64,000 nucleotides of DNA from CADEFX01 sp046154585. Its GTDB lineage: Bacteria; Pseudomonadota; Alphaproteobacteria; Rhizobiales; Hyphomicrobiaceae. Positions 28,344-37,227 of the stretch are shown piece by piece; within the stretch, counting starts at the first letter, position 1; the number at the start of each line of letters is the position of its first letter. Location: contig JBJXDX010000091.1 of the NCBI GenBank assembly GCA_046154585.1, forward strand, positions 1 to 64,000, written 5' to 3'. Under the pieces are notes generated by a model. It was given only the letters and a program-made list of their open reading frames with translations. It was not told the DNA's origin and did not search any database. The position numbers and the translations under genes are program-made.

Positions 28344-29075
28344 CTAACCCGCGTAGATCATCTTACGCGTCATGCCGCCGTCGATGACGAACTCGGCGCC
28401 CGTGACAAACCCGGCAGCGTCCGACACCAGAAACCCGACCGCCTCGGCGATATCCTCCGGCCGCCCCACCCGCCCAGCCGGGTGCTGCGCATGATCGACG
28501 GCACGCAACGCGCCCGACTTGCCCGTCTCGATCCAGCCCGGCGAAACGCAGTTGACGCGAACGTCAGGTGCGAGGCTAAGGGCCAGCGCGTGCGTGAGCG
28601 CCAGCAGCCCGCCTTTGCTGGCTGAATAGGCGAGCGTATTCGCCTCCGACATATGCGCCCGGGTTGAGGCGATCGTGACCAGGCTTCCACGCCGGCTGCG
28701 CAGCTCGGCTTCGGCTGCTCTGACCAGCAGGAAAGTCGCCGTCAGATTGACGGCCAGCACCCGATTCCAGGCCTCGGTCGTAGTGTCGCGCAAGGGACCA
28801 TTGGCATTGATCCCCGCATTGGACACGATGGCATCGATGCGCCCACACTGCCGGAGAGCCTCGGCCACCAGCCTCTCGACGCCGCTTTCCTGGCCCACAT
28901 CGCAAACCAACCCGACACCGCCAATCGCCCCGGCAGTTGCGCCCACAGCCGCGGCATCGACGTCCGCCACGATCATACGCCAATCCTTGGCAGCCAGTTG
29001 CCTGGCGATGGCCGCTCCGATCCCCTTTCCGGCGCCCGTGACGATCGCGACCCTTTGCTGCGCTGCCGTTGCCAT
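28344..29075 (-). CDS. Short-chain dehydrogenase/reductase, 243 aa
   Basis: A classical SDR: VTGAGKGIGAAIARQL at the N-terminus, SNAGINANG, catalytic Ser in TIASTRAHM, and YSASK. The C-terminal FVTGAEFVIDGGMTRKMIY is standard. I chose ATG 29075, preceded by GGAGGTGCGA, over the longer frame that begins at 29111. It converges with the phosphoesterase (nine bases between stops). Substrate unknown. Confidence 0.87.
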   Translation of the reverse strand: MATAAQQRVAIVTGAGKGIGAAIARQLAAKDWRMIVADVDAAAVGATAGAIGGVGLVCDVGQESGVERLVAEALRQCGRIDAIVSNAGINANGPLRDTTTEAWNRVLAVNLTATFLLVRAAEAELRSRRGSLVTIASTRAHMSEANTLAYSASKGGLLALTHALALSLAPDVRVNCVSPGWIETGKSGALRAVDHAQHPAGRVGRPEDIAEAVGFLVSDAAGFVTGAEFVIDGGMTRKMIYAG

Positions 29076-29229
29076 TCGCACCTCCATTTGCCGGCCGACG
29101 CCGATCACCACGCGCCTCCGCCGTTAAGCGCTCGGCCAACGCGGCGCTTTCATCCTGCGTTCATCCCAGTTATTGAGCATATGACAGTTCTGTGACATTG
29201 AATTCGTGAAGGGCTCGTGAAGGCGTTCC

Positions 29230-30978
29230 ATGACGGACCAAACAGCCGGTCTAAGCGAGTCCGAGGCGAGGGCGCAGCGCGCGCAGATTGCGCGGAACCT
29301 TCTGGAAGCGCGCCAGCTGCGTCCGTCAACGGTATGCGTCATTGCCAGCGCCGCAACTGTCGTTCTTTTCGGCCACTTTTGGCAACACGAAGGGTTGCCG
29401 TCGAACATTCTATTTACGGCCGCCACCACATTCTGTATCGCCGCCGCTATCGTCCTTGCGATCCGGCGCGCGCTCGTTGCCACCGCCGTCACGATGAGCC
29501 TCGTCGCCCTCGTCGTCGGCATTTCCCGCGCCAAGCTCGAGACTATCGGCATGGTGCTGCACGCCTACGACTTCATCTTCTACCTTAGCTCCTGGTCGAC
29601 GGTGAGCTACTTGTGGCACGGCGCCCGGATGTACGTATTGGCCCTCGTCGTAGGCATTCTCCTCATTGCGCTGATCGTCTGGCTTGCGTGGCGCTTCGAC
29701 GGCACGCGCGTTCGCCGTCGTCATGCCGCCGCAGCGCTGGCCGTGTTCGTGTCGCTGGCGTTGGCCGGCGCGCAGGCCAAGGGCGAGCGCCCGCACACGC
29801 TGTTCTACTGGGAGGGGCTGTACGTCTCGTCTTTTTTCTCCTCCTGGTCGGAGACCCTGGAGACGCTATGGCGTGGGCAGATCGTTGAGGCCGCGCCGGT
29901 TTCGGCCGACCGCCCCTTCGCGGCTCCCGAAGCCTGTCATCCCCTGAAAAAGCCGCCGCACATCGTCCTCATCCATCAGGAATCGATCGTGCAGCCGTCG
30001 CTGTTCCCTTCACTTGGACACGACCGCAAGCTCGACGAGTTCTTCAAGTCGGCAGACGGCAAGATGCGCCGCCTGCGCGTCGAGACCTATGGCGGCGCAT
30101 CATGGCTCACCGAGTTTTCGATCCTCGCCGGTATGTCGACACAGTCCTTTGGCGGCATGCGCCATTTCGTGCAGTCGATCCTCGCCGGCAAAGTGCGCGA
30201 GACCGTGCCGGAAGTGCTGTTGCGTTGCGGCTACCGCAACGTACTGTTCTATCCGATGCTGAAGAACTTCGTTTCCAACGCCCGCTTTTACGAGACCATC
30301 GGTCTGCGGGAGATCTTCGATCTCAGGGCGCAGAAGGCACGCAGCGTCATGGAGCGCGATCGCTTCTACTACACCAACGCCCTCGACGAGATGGAGCGCC
30401 ATGTCCACACGCAGGACAATCCGCTCTTCACCTACATCCAGACCATGTCGGGCCACTGGCCGTACAACGAGCCGTTTCACCCGGAGATCAGCGTTCCCGG
30501 CGGTGCTCCGGGAACACATCCGGAGATGCAGGAATATCTGCGCCGCGTCGGTATCGCCAAGATGGACTACGACTACCTGAAGTCCGAACTCAAGCGCCGC
30601 TTCCCCAACGAGCCGATCCTGATCGTGCACTATGGCGACCATCACCCCATGGCGACGCGAATGCTGCTCGGTTACAACGAGAACAACGAGGTCGAGGACA
30701 TCCACCTCGGCATGAGCTCGCTTGGAATGATCACCTACTACGCGGTTGATGCCCTCAACTACAAGCTGCCCGCGCTGCCGCCTTACGAAACTCTCGATGT
30801 CGCCTATCTGGGCGCAGTTCTGCTCGACCAAACCGGTGTTCCCCTGCCGGAGGCATGGCGCGAGCGGTTGCGGCTCATGGCTGTCTGCGACGGCCGCTAC
30901 TACGACTGCAAGCGCCGGGACGATATTCTGGCGTTCCACCGGCGGCTGCTCGATTCAGGCCAGATGGAGGCGCGTTAA
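29230..30978 (+). CDS. LTA-synthase-like membrane phosphotransferase (alkaline phosphatase superfamily), 582 aa
   Basis: An integral membrane protein with about five N-terminal TM helices (residues 34-180) followed by a periplasmic sulfatase-fold domain (about 240-560), the layout of LtaS, OpgB and phosphoglycerol transferases. Metal and catalytic blocks are visible: HQES (249-252, metal-binding Glu), YGGASWLTEF (287-296, region of the nucleophile, where LtaS has Thr), and YGDHHP near residue 513. A Gram-negative would not make teichoic acid, so a periplasmic-glucan, capsule or lipid head-group modification is more likely. Start ATG 29230. No glucan genes are adjacent. Confidence 0.8.
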   Translation: MTDQTAGLSESEARAQRAQIARNLLEARQLRPSTVCVIASAATVVLFGHFWQHEGLPSNILFTAATTFCIAAAIVLAIRRALVATAVTMSLVALVVGISRAKLETIGMVLHAYDFIFYLSSWSTVSYLWHGARMYVLALVVGILLIALIVWLAWRFDGTRVRRRHAAAALAVFVSLALAGAQAKGERPHTLFYWEGLYVSSFFSSWSETLETLWRGQIVEAAPVSADRPFAAPEACHPLKKPPHIVLIHQESIVQPSLFPSLGHDRKLDEFFKSADGKMRRLRVETYGGASWLTEFSILAGMSTQSFGGMRHFVQSILAGKVRETVPEVLLRCGYRNVLFYPMLKNFVSNARFYETIGLREIFDLRAQKARSVMERDRFYYTNALDEMERHVHTQDNPLFTYIQTMSGHWPYNEPFHPEISVPGGAPGTHPEMQEYLRRVGIAKMDYDYLKSELKRRFPNEPILIVHYGDHHPMATRMLLGYNENNEVEDIHLGMSSLGMITYYAVDALNYKLPALPPYETLDVAYLGAVLLDQTGVPLPEAWRERLRLMAVCDGRYYDCKRRDDILAFHRRLLDSGQMEAR

Positions 30979-31132
30979 CTGGATCGGTCCGAGATCCCGA
31001 TCAGTCACGCTGCATTCATCGCCGAACGTCATATTGTCGGCAGGCTTACGCTTGCTGATACTCGACCGCCCAACGTTATGAAGTCGCGCGTCCGCTGACG
31101 GCGGTACGTCCACCGGCTGACGGACCAGTTTC

Positions 31133-32920
31133 ATGACCGACCAAACATCTGGCGAGTCTACCAGTCTTCGGCTCGACCCGGCGGTGGCCCGCGCCTTCGC
31201 CCGCTTCTCCGGCGGCTTCTGGAATGGCGATACCGCGCGCGTCGCGTGGGCACTCACCTTGGGTCTCGCCACATTCCTCCTGCTCAGCCTGGCCGCCACC
31301 GTGGCCCTCAATCGCTGGAATCGCTGGTTCTTCGATGCCCTGGAGCGCAAGGACGCCGAAACGGCCGCGCTGGCAGTCCTCGTCTTCGCCGCCATCATCG
31401 TGGCCATGGCGGCCATCGGTGTCGGGATCGTCCTCACGCGCGAGACCCTGCAGGTGCGCTGGCGGGCCTGGATCGTCGACCGCCTGCTCGGCACCTGGCT
31501 GGCGCGCGATCGCTACTACCACCTGGGCGTCACCCACACCGAGCCGGCCAACCCGGAATACCGGATCGCCGACGACACCCGCTGGGCCACCGAGCCGCTC
31601 GTCGACCTCGCCATCGGCCTGTTCTCAGCGCTGACGGGCGCCGCGGCCTTCATCAGCATCCTGTGGTCCGTCGGCGGATCGCTCGACGTCACGGTCGGCG
31701 GCACGGCCCTCACCATCCCTGCCTACATGGTCCTCCTGGCGCTCGCCTACGGCGGCCTCATGTCGGGGCTCATGCTCTACATCGGCCGGCCTCTGATCTC
31801 CTGCTTCGCGCGCAAGAACGAGGCCGAAGGCATCTTTCGCTTCGCTCTCATGCGCCTGCGCGAAAATGCCGAAAGCATCGCCCTACTGCGCGGCGCCGGT
31901 AGCGAGCAGCAAACCTTCAAGACCGCCTACGACACGGTCGTCACGCGCTGGCTGGCGATTGTGCGCCAGCATGGTCGGCTGACCTGGATCACCAATTCCA
32001 GCGGCCCGATGATTCCGGTCGTCCCTCTGCTGTTTGCCGCCCCGAAATACTTTTCAGGCGATCTGACGCTGGGCGAGGTCACGCAACTCGCTGGCGCGTT
32101 CGTGCTGGTGCAGACCGCCATCTCCTGGCTCGTCGACAACTACAATCGCATCGCCGAGTGCTATGCGTCCGCGCGGCGCGTCATGGTTCTGGTCGAGGCG
32201 AGCGAGGCCGTGGAGAGCCGGCTGGCCAGCCAGGACGGCGCGAACATCGACATGGCGACCAGCCCCGACACAGCGGTCAGGCTGTCCGGCGTGAGCGTGA
32301 ATGACCCCGGCGGCCGGCCGCTCGTCAACAGCGCCAGCATCGACTTGGCGCCTGGCGAGCGTGTCAGCATCTCCGGTAACTCCAGCACCGGCAAGACGGC
32401 CCTCGTCCGTGCCATCGCCGGCTTGTGGCCGTGGGGACGCGGCCGTGTCGAGAAGCCCCGCGGCCTGACCACTATGATCATGCCGCAGAAGGCCTATATG
32501 CCCATGGGCACGCTGCGCAGCGCGCTTCTCTACCCCTTCGACCAGAAGCCCATTGGCGACGATCGCCTGATCGAGGTCCTGGCCGGTGTCGGCCTGTCGC
32601 ACATGGCCCACCGTCTTTCCGAAGAGGATCGCTGGGACCAGGTCCTCGGCACTGGCGAGCGCCAGCGCATCGCCGTGGCCCGCGTCTTGCTGCATGCTCC
32701 CGATGTGCTCGTCGTCGACGACGGCTTGTCGTCGCTGGAAGCTTCGGCCCAGAAGGCCTTGCTCGAGCTCGTTGCCGCGGAGATGCCCCATACCGCCATA
32801 CTCACATTCGGCCAGCGCGAACGCACCGACGGATTAGACCATCGACGCCTGGTCCTCGAGACGCGATCCGGCGGATCGATTTTGCGCACCAGCGCCGGCG
32901 CCGGCGCCGAAGTGACATAA
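31133..32920 (+). CDS. ABC transporter, fused permease/ATPase, YddA (SbmA/BacA-related) type, 595 aa
   Basis: A half-transporter with an ABC_membrane_2 (SbmA/BacA-like) domain with TM helices in residues 40-345 and an ATPase domain from about 380. Walker A is GNSSTGKT (415-422) and the signature is GTGERQR. Walker B reads VLVVDD (525-530), so Asp530 stands where the catalytic Glu is expected, and the following loop is GLSSLE rather than ATSALD. The switch histidine is also not obvious (TFGQRE). Hydrolysis may be weak or altered. The gene is closely followed (16 bases) by the methyltransferase-like gene, suggesting co-transcription. Substrate unknown; relatives handle peptides or long-chain acyl groups. 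Confidence 0.82.
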   Translation: MTDQTSGESTSLRLDPAVARAFARFSGGFWNGDTARVAWALTLGLATFLLLSLAATVALNRWNRWFFDALERKDAETAALAVLVFAAIIVAMAAIGVGIVLTRETLQVRWRAWIVDRLLGTWLARDRYYHLGVTHTEPANPEYRIADDTRWATEPLVDLAIGLFSALTGAAAFISILWSVGGSLDVTVGGTALTIPAYMVLLALAYGGLMSGLMLYIGRPLISCFARKNEAEGIFRFALMRLRENAESIALLRGAGSEQQTFKTAYDTVVTRWLAIVRQHGRLTWITNSSGPMIPVVPLLFAAPKYFSGDLTLGEVTQLAGAFVLVQTAISWLVDNYNRIAECYASARRVMVLVEASEAVESRLASQDGANIDMATSPDTAVRLSGVSVNDPGGRPLVNSASIDLAPGERVSISGNSSTGKTALVRAIAGLWPWGRGRVEKPRGLTTMIMPQKAYMPMGTLRSALLYPFDQKPIGDDRLIEVLAGVGLSHMAHRLSEEDRWDQVLGTGERQRIAVARVLLHAPDVLVVDDGLSSLEASAQKALLELVAAEMPHTAILTFGQRERTDGLDHRRLVLETRSGGSILRTSAGAGAEVT

Positions 32921-32936
32921 CCCAGGAGAAATCGTC

Positions 32937-33500
32937 GTGGCTCTGAACATCTGGGACGTGAACTGGTTTCTCGATGAGAAGCAGTGCCCATGCGATGTGC
33001 ATTTTCTCGAGTATCTCGAGCGGGACAAGGTGACCGGCGCCACGGTCTTCCATTTCGGCACGGGCGGCCACCATGTGGTGGGCATTCGCACTGCCGAGAA
33101 CGGCAGCGACAACGCCGTCATCGGCATCACGGCCTCGCCCCAGGAATACAACGACTACGTGAAGCTGGTGATCGAGCGGCCCGAGATCGGCCGCACCTAC
33201 AAGGCCTTCTTCGGCGACATCTACCAGCTCGATGCCCGCCTCCTCCCCGAGTTCGACTTCGTGACGCTCTTTCACACAGGTGAGTTCCGCACCGAGAAGA
33301 ACGACGAGTACGGAGCGCTGACCGACCTCGAGGTCGCCGAGCTTCTTCTGGAGAAGCTCCGGGCCGGCGGTCGCCTGCTGTTCTTCTCGGGCTCCTTTGC
33401 CTACGACAAGGCGGAGGCCGTCGCCGCCGATCTCGTCCGACGCGGGCTCATACAGGCCGAGCCCGACTACAAAACGCTCAGGATCTATCGAAAACTCTGA
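32937..33500 (+). CDS. Small protein with a possible SAM-methyltransferase-like fold, 187 aa
   Basis: I do not recognise a named family. The segment ATVFHFGTGGHHVVGI (residues 35-50) resembles the glycine-rich SAM-binding loop of class I methyltransferases. FDFVTLFHTGEF (103-114) fits the motif-IV region, and GGRLLFFSGS (144-153) the post-core strand. No clear acidic residue follows the first motif as expected, so the fold call is tentative. GTG 32937 is preceded by AGGAGA. It sits 16 bases after the YddA-like transporter and is probably in its operon. No signal peptide. Confidence 0.6.
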   Translation: MALNIWDVNWFLDEKQCPCDVHFLEYLERDKVTGATVFHFGTGGHHVVGIRTAENGSDNAVIGITASPQEYNDYVKLVIERPEIGRTYKAFFGDIYQLDARLLPEFDFVTLFHTGEFRTEKNDEYGALTDLEVAELLLEKLRAGGRLLFFSGSFAYDKAEAVAADLVRRGLIQAEPDYKTLRIYRKL

Positions 33501-33658
33501 TCATGACCGCCAGATTCCTGGATAACCTGTAGCCGTTAGACCGCCGATCGCGCGGCACCGTTACGATTGCGCGCTGTCAAGCCCCTTTGGCACTTCTAGG
33601 TACTCCGGGAACGGCGTAGTATTCGGCTGACATCTGCTGCACAACCGGCCTGCCAGAC

Positions 33659-35401
33659 ATGAACGCCCTGCTTCGTGGAGACGTCCTTCAGCGCATTCGC
33701 ATCGGCTCCGGGCTGATCCTGTTCGCATTCGCGGCCACTCATTTCTTCAACCATGCCCTCGGCCTCATCCATCTTGAGACCATGCATGAGTTTCAGCAGT
33801 GGCGGTGGATGATCACTAGGTCGACCGTCGGCACGTTCATCCTGCTCGCGGCGCTCGTGGCGCATATCTCGCTCGCCCTTTACAAGCTCGCCAATCGCAC
33901 GACGCTTCGCTTGCCGCCTTGGGAGTTGGTCCAGATCGCGCTCGGCCTGGCCATTCCCTTCTTCCTCTTCCCGCACATCGTCAACACGCGTATCGCCCAC
34001 GTCTTTTTCGGGGTCCAGGACAACTACTTGTATGAGTTGGCACGCCTCTGGCCGGCCAGCGCCATCATTCAAACCACGCTGCTCCTGCTCGTGTGGATAC
34101 ACGGCTGCATCGGCCTGCATTTCTGGCTCCGGTTGAGCCCTGCCTATCGCACGGCCGCGCCCTTCCTCCTGTTTGTTGCCATCGCGCTTCCGCTGGCGGC
34201 GCTCGGCGGTTTCATGGTCGGCGGCCGTGCCGTCGCCCAGCTGATCGAGGATCCAGCGATGCTGGCGCAGGTCAAGCAACTCACGGCGTGGCCCGATGCC
34301 GCCGCCTCGGACGCGCTGGCGAAATACCGCTTCCAGGTCCGCATTGGGTTCGGCGCCGTCCTGTTCCTCGTCGCGGCCTACATCTTTTGGCGTTACTACA
34401 GGCTCAGCACCCTTCCTAAGATGTCGATCAAATACACCGGCGGCCCTACCGTGCGCGTGCCGCCTGGGCCGACGCTGCTCGAAATCAGCCGCATGCACGG
34501 CATCCCGCACGCGGCGGTGTGCGGCGGCCGGGCTCGCTGCTCGACCTGCCGCGTGCGCATCGACGACGGCGTGGGCGAACTGGTGGCGCCGACCTATCCG
34601 GAGGCCATTACGCTGGCCAGCATCGCCGCCCCGAAGAACGTCCGTTTGGCCTGCCAGGTGCGTCCGGATCACTCCATCACCGTCACACGGCTCTTGCGCC
34701 CGGCCAGCACCGGCCCCGAGGGCGTCGATGTGCTCGAGGCCGATGCCGCGGGCGCAGAACGCCCGCTTGCCGTCATGTTTCTCGACCTGCGTGAGTTCAC
34801 GCAACTCTCGCAGAGCCGCCTGCCCTATGACGTCGTCTTCATCCTCAATGAATTCTTCGCGGCAACGGGCTCGGCGATCCACACCTATGGCGGCTGGATC
34901 GACAAGTTCCTGGGCGACGGCCTGCTGGCCATCTTCGGCCAGCACCATGGCGTGGAGGCCGGCTGCCGTCAGATCCTGCGTGCGACCCGGGCCATCGATC
35001 TCGCCCTCGATCACGTCAACGCCAAGCTGGCGGCGGAGATCGGCCGTCCGCTTCGCGTCGGCATGGGCATCCACGCCGGTCCGCTCTTGCTCGGCCGCAT
35101 CGGCTACGGCGAGGCGGTTGACCTCACTGTTGTCGGCAATGCGGTGAACGTGGCAAGCCGGCTCGAGGCTTTGTCGAAGGAGCGCGATTGCCAGATCGTC
35201 ATGTCGGCAGACGTCGCCCGCCATGCCGGCTTCCTCGAGGATCTGCCCGCGTCCGCCACCGTCAACGTGCGCGGCGTCGCCGAGCCGATGCAGATCATCT
35301 GCGTCAGCCGAGGGCGGGACCTGCCGGTCAGCATTCTCGCCTCGCAGGAGGATGACGAGAAGCCCGTCCCCAAGAACACCGCCGAGATGACCCACGCCTG
35401 A
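33659..35401 (+). CDS. Membrane ferredoxin-adenylate/guanylate cyclase fusion, 580 aa
   Basis: Three modules are visible. Residues 1-250 have about six TM helices with several membrane histidines (H28, H32, H69, H148, H154) and resemble the cytochrome-b anchor of succinate dehydrogenase, so they may bind haem. Residues 255-345 are a [2Fe-2S] ferredoxin domain with C288, C294, C297 and C332 (C-x5-C-x2-C-x34-C, adrenodoxin-like spacing). Residues 365-540 are a class III nucleotide cyclase with metal-binding Asp in FLDLREF (D376) and FLGDG (D420). A redox-controlled cAMP or cGMP synthase is the natural inference. Start ATG 33659 lacks an obvious ribosome site. The gene is monocistronic, converging with the OmpA-like gene. 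Confidence 0.85.
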   Translation: MNALLRGDVLQRIRIGSGLILFAFAATHFFNHALGLIHLETMHEFQQWRWMITRSTVGTFILLAALVAHISLALYKLANRTTLRLPPWELVQIALGLAIPFFLFPHIVNTRIAHVFFGVQDNYLYELARLWPASAIIQTTLLLLVWIHGCIGLHFWLRLSPAYRTAAPFLLFVAIALPLAALGGFMVGGRAVAQLIEDPAMLAQVKQLTAWPDAAASDALAKYRFQVRIGFGAVLFLVAAYIFWRYYRLSTLPKMSIKYTGGPTVRVPPGPTLLEISRMHGIPHAAVCGGRARCSTCRVRIDDGVGELVAPTYPEAITLASIAAPKNVRLACQVRPDHSITVTRLLRPASTGPEGVDVLEADAAGAERPLAVMFLDLREFTQLSQSRLPYDVVFILNEFFAATGSAIHTYGGWIDKFLGDGLLAIFGQHHGVEAGCRQILRATRAIDLALDHVNAKLAAEIGRPLRVGMGIHAGPLLLGRIGYGEAVDLTVVGNAVNVASRLEALSKERDCQIVMSADVARHAGFLEDLPASATVNVRGVAEPMQIICVSRGRDLPVSILASQEDDEKPVPKNTAEMTHA

Positions 35402-35421
35402 CGGCTGACGCAGGCGCTGCC

Positions 35422-36252
35422 TCAGCGCGATGCCGCCGCCGCCGCGATATTGACGATCTGCACCCGGCGGTTCTCTGCGGCCCGCGGCTGCTGCGGATTC
35501 TTCAGATGCCGCTCGCCGAAACCTTTCGCCACCAGCCGACTGCCGTCGATCTTGAAGTTCACCATCAGGAACTCGCGCACGGCTTCGGCCCGGCGTTGCG
35601 AAAGCTCTAGGTTGTAGCTCGCGCGGCCTTTACCGTCCGTATGTCCAGCGATGAGAAACTGCCCATCGGCCAGCCGCGGGTCGCTTAGCGCATGGCCCAG
35701 CGGCGTCAGCGCCTCGACGGCCGCCGGCATCATCCTCGCCGAGTCGAACTCGAACAACACCTCGATATCCACGCTCGGCAATTGCTTGCGCTCGGCCTTC
35801 TCCACCGCGGCCTCCACGGAGACGGCCACGGTCTTGGACGCCGGCTCCGTTTCGGTCTTGCTCGCCGCCTCTGCAGGTGTCTGCGCGCGCGCGGATGTGG
35901 CCTGCGCGTCCGTCTTGGCGTCCGCGCCGCCAGCCGGAGTCGTCGCCGCCGCCTTCTCCGCCTCACCGGAGGCCGGTTTCGTCTCCTGGGCCTGCTGTTT
36001 CTCTTGAACCTTGACCTCGGGCCTGACCGTCGGTTCCGGCTTAGCCGCTTCGATTGCGGGCTGCTGCTTCTGTGCCGGCTTCAGCTTGTCGATAAGATCC
36101 TCGACAGCCTTCCGCTCCGACTGAGACTGCGCGCGCCCAAGCAGCTCCTGCAACGACGGCTTATCCTGCGCCATTGCAGGTGCGATCGAGAGCGTCGCGG
36201 CGCAGATTGCGGCGGCCAGCACACGTCCCATGGTCGTTGCGCAAATTTTCAT
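35422..36252 (-). CDS. OmpA-family outer-membrane/peptidoglycan-binding protein, 276 aa
   Basis: A signal peptide (MKICATTMGRVLAAAIC..., cleavage near PAMA-QD, about residue 28) leads into a Pro/Ala/Glu/Lys-rich linker of about 120 residues. A C-terminal OmpA domain (about 160-275) follows. The peptidoglycan-binding signature is present in GHTDGKGRASYNLELSQRRA, and ENRRVQIVNI ends the domain. It lacks an N-terminal beta-barrel, so it is more like a periplasmic tether than a porin. ATG 36252 follows GGAGGTGGCTG closely. Confidence 0.88.
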   Translation of the reverse strand: MKICATTMGRVLAAAICAATLSIAPAMAQDKPSLQELLGRAQSQSERKAVEDLIDKLKPAQKQQPAIEAAKPEPTVRPEVKVQEKQQAQETKPASGEAEKAAATTPAGGADAKTDAQATSARAQTPAEAASKTETEPASKTVAVSVEAAVEKAERKQLPSVDIEVLFEFDSARMMPAAVEALTPLGHALSDPRLADGQFLIAGHTDGKGRASYNLELSQRRAEAVREFLMVNFKIDGSRLVAKGFGERHLKNPQQPRAAENRRVQIVNIAAAAASR

Positions 36253-36454
36253 CAGCCACCTCCACTGCCCAATTGTGTGGCGTTCGCCGCCACTCTACCG
36301 CGCGGCCAGCTTTTGAACAAAGCGGTCCTCGACCGCGGTTAACCCGCGCGGCCCGCCGCCCTCTTCCGGAACATCTCCGCCGCGCGAAATATCTGGCGTA
36401 ACAGCGTTGCAGCGATAAAGTTTGCAGGCGGCCACACAAAAGGGAGGAAACGCC

Positions 36455-37198
36455 ATGACAAAGCGCGTCGCACTGATCACCGGCGGAATGGGCGGCCTCG
36501 GGGAGACGATTTCCGTCAAGATGGCCGATGCCGACTATCGCGTGGCCGTCACCTATTCTCCGTCGAACAAGACGTCGGGCCAGTGGCTCGCCGCCATGAA
36601 GGACAAGGGATACGAGTTCCGCGCCTACCGCTGCGACGTCGCCGACTACGACTCGTGCAAGGCCTGCGTTGGGAGCGTGACACGCGACTTCGGCCCGGTT
36701 GATATCCTCGTCAACAACGCCGGCATCACCCGTGACATCACCTTCCGCAAGATGACCAAGGCCGACTGGGACGCCGTGATGCACACGAACCTGGACAGCG
36801 CCTTCAACATGACCAAGCAGGTTTATGACGGCATGATGGACCGCAGCTGGGGCCGCATAATCAATGTCTCGTCCGTCAACGGCTCCAAGGGCGCATTCGG
36901 CCAGACCAACTACGCCGCCGCCAAGGCCGGCATGCACGGCTTCACGAAATCGCTGGCATTGGAATCGGCGCGCAAGGGTGTCACAGTCAACACCATATCG
37001 CCAGGCTATATCGGCACCAAGATGGTCACGGCCATCCCCGAGAACGTGCTGCAGGGCAAGATCCTGCCGCAGATCCCGGTGTCGCGGCTCGGCAAGCCCG
37101 AGGAGATCGCCGGCCTCATTATCTACCTGTGCTCGGAGGAAGCCGCGTTCGTTACCGGCGCCAATATCGCCATCAACGGCGGCCAGCATATGCAGTGA
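36455..37198 (+). CDS. phaB: Acetoacetyl-CoA reductase, 247 aa
   Basis: An NADPH-dependent SDR making (R)-3-hydroxybutyryl-CoA for polyhydroxybutyrate. It has LITGGMGGLGETIS, NNAGITRD, the catalytic SSVNGSKGAFGQTNYAAAK block and FVTGANIAINGGQHMQ at the end, all close to the PhaB consensus. The length is right. ATG 36455 follows GGGAGGAAACGCC. No phaA or phaC lies next to it, so it is unlinked from the rest of the pathway here; the downstream racemase-like gene is 29 bases away. Confidence 0.88.
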   Translation: MTKRVALITGGMGGLGETISVKMADADYRVAVTYSPSNKTSGQWLAAMKDKGYEFRAYRCDVADYDSCKACVGSVTRDFGPVDILVNNAGITRDITFRKMTKADWDAVMHTNLDSAFNMTKQVYDGMMDRSWGRIINVSSVNGSKGAFGQTNYAAAKAGMHGFTKSLALESARKGVTVNTISPGYIGTKMVTAIPENVLQGKILPQIPVSRLGKPEEIAGLIIYLCSEEAAFVTGANIAINGGQHMQ

Positions 37199-37227
37199 CG
37201 CGACGGGTGGACGGAGCAGCATCGATC

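Noticed and set aside
33596..35395. A 599-codon minus-strand open frame
   Set aside because: It is exactly antisense to the ferredoxin-cyclase gene, has Asp/Ala/His/Arg-rich composition typical of reverse frames in GC-rich genes, and no recognisable motif.
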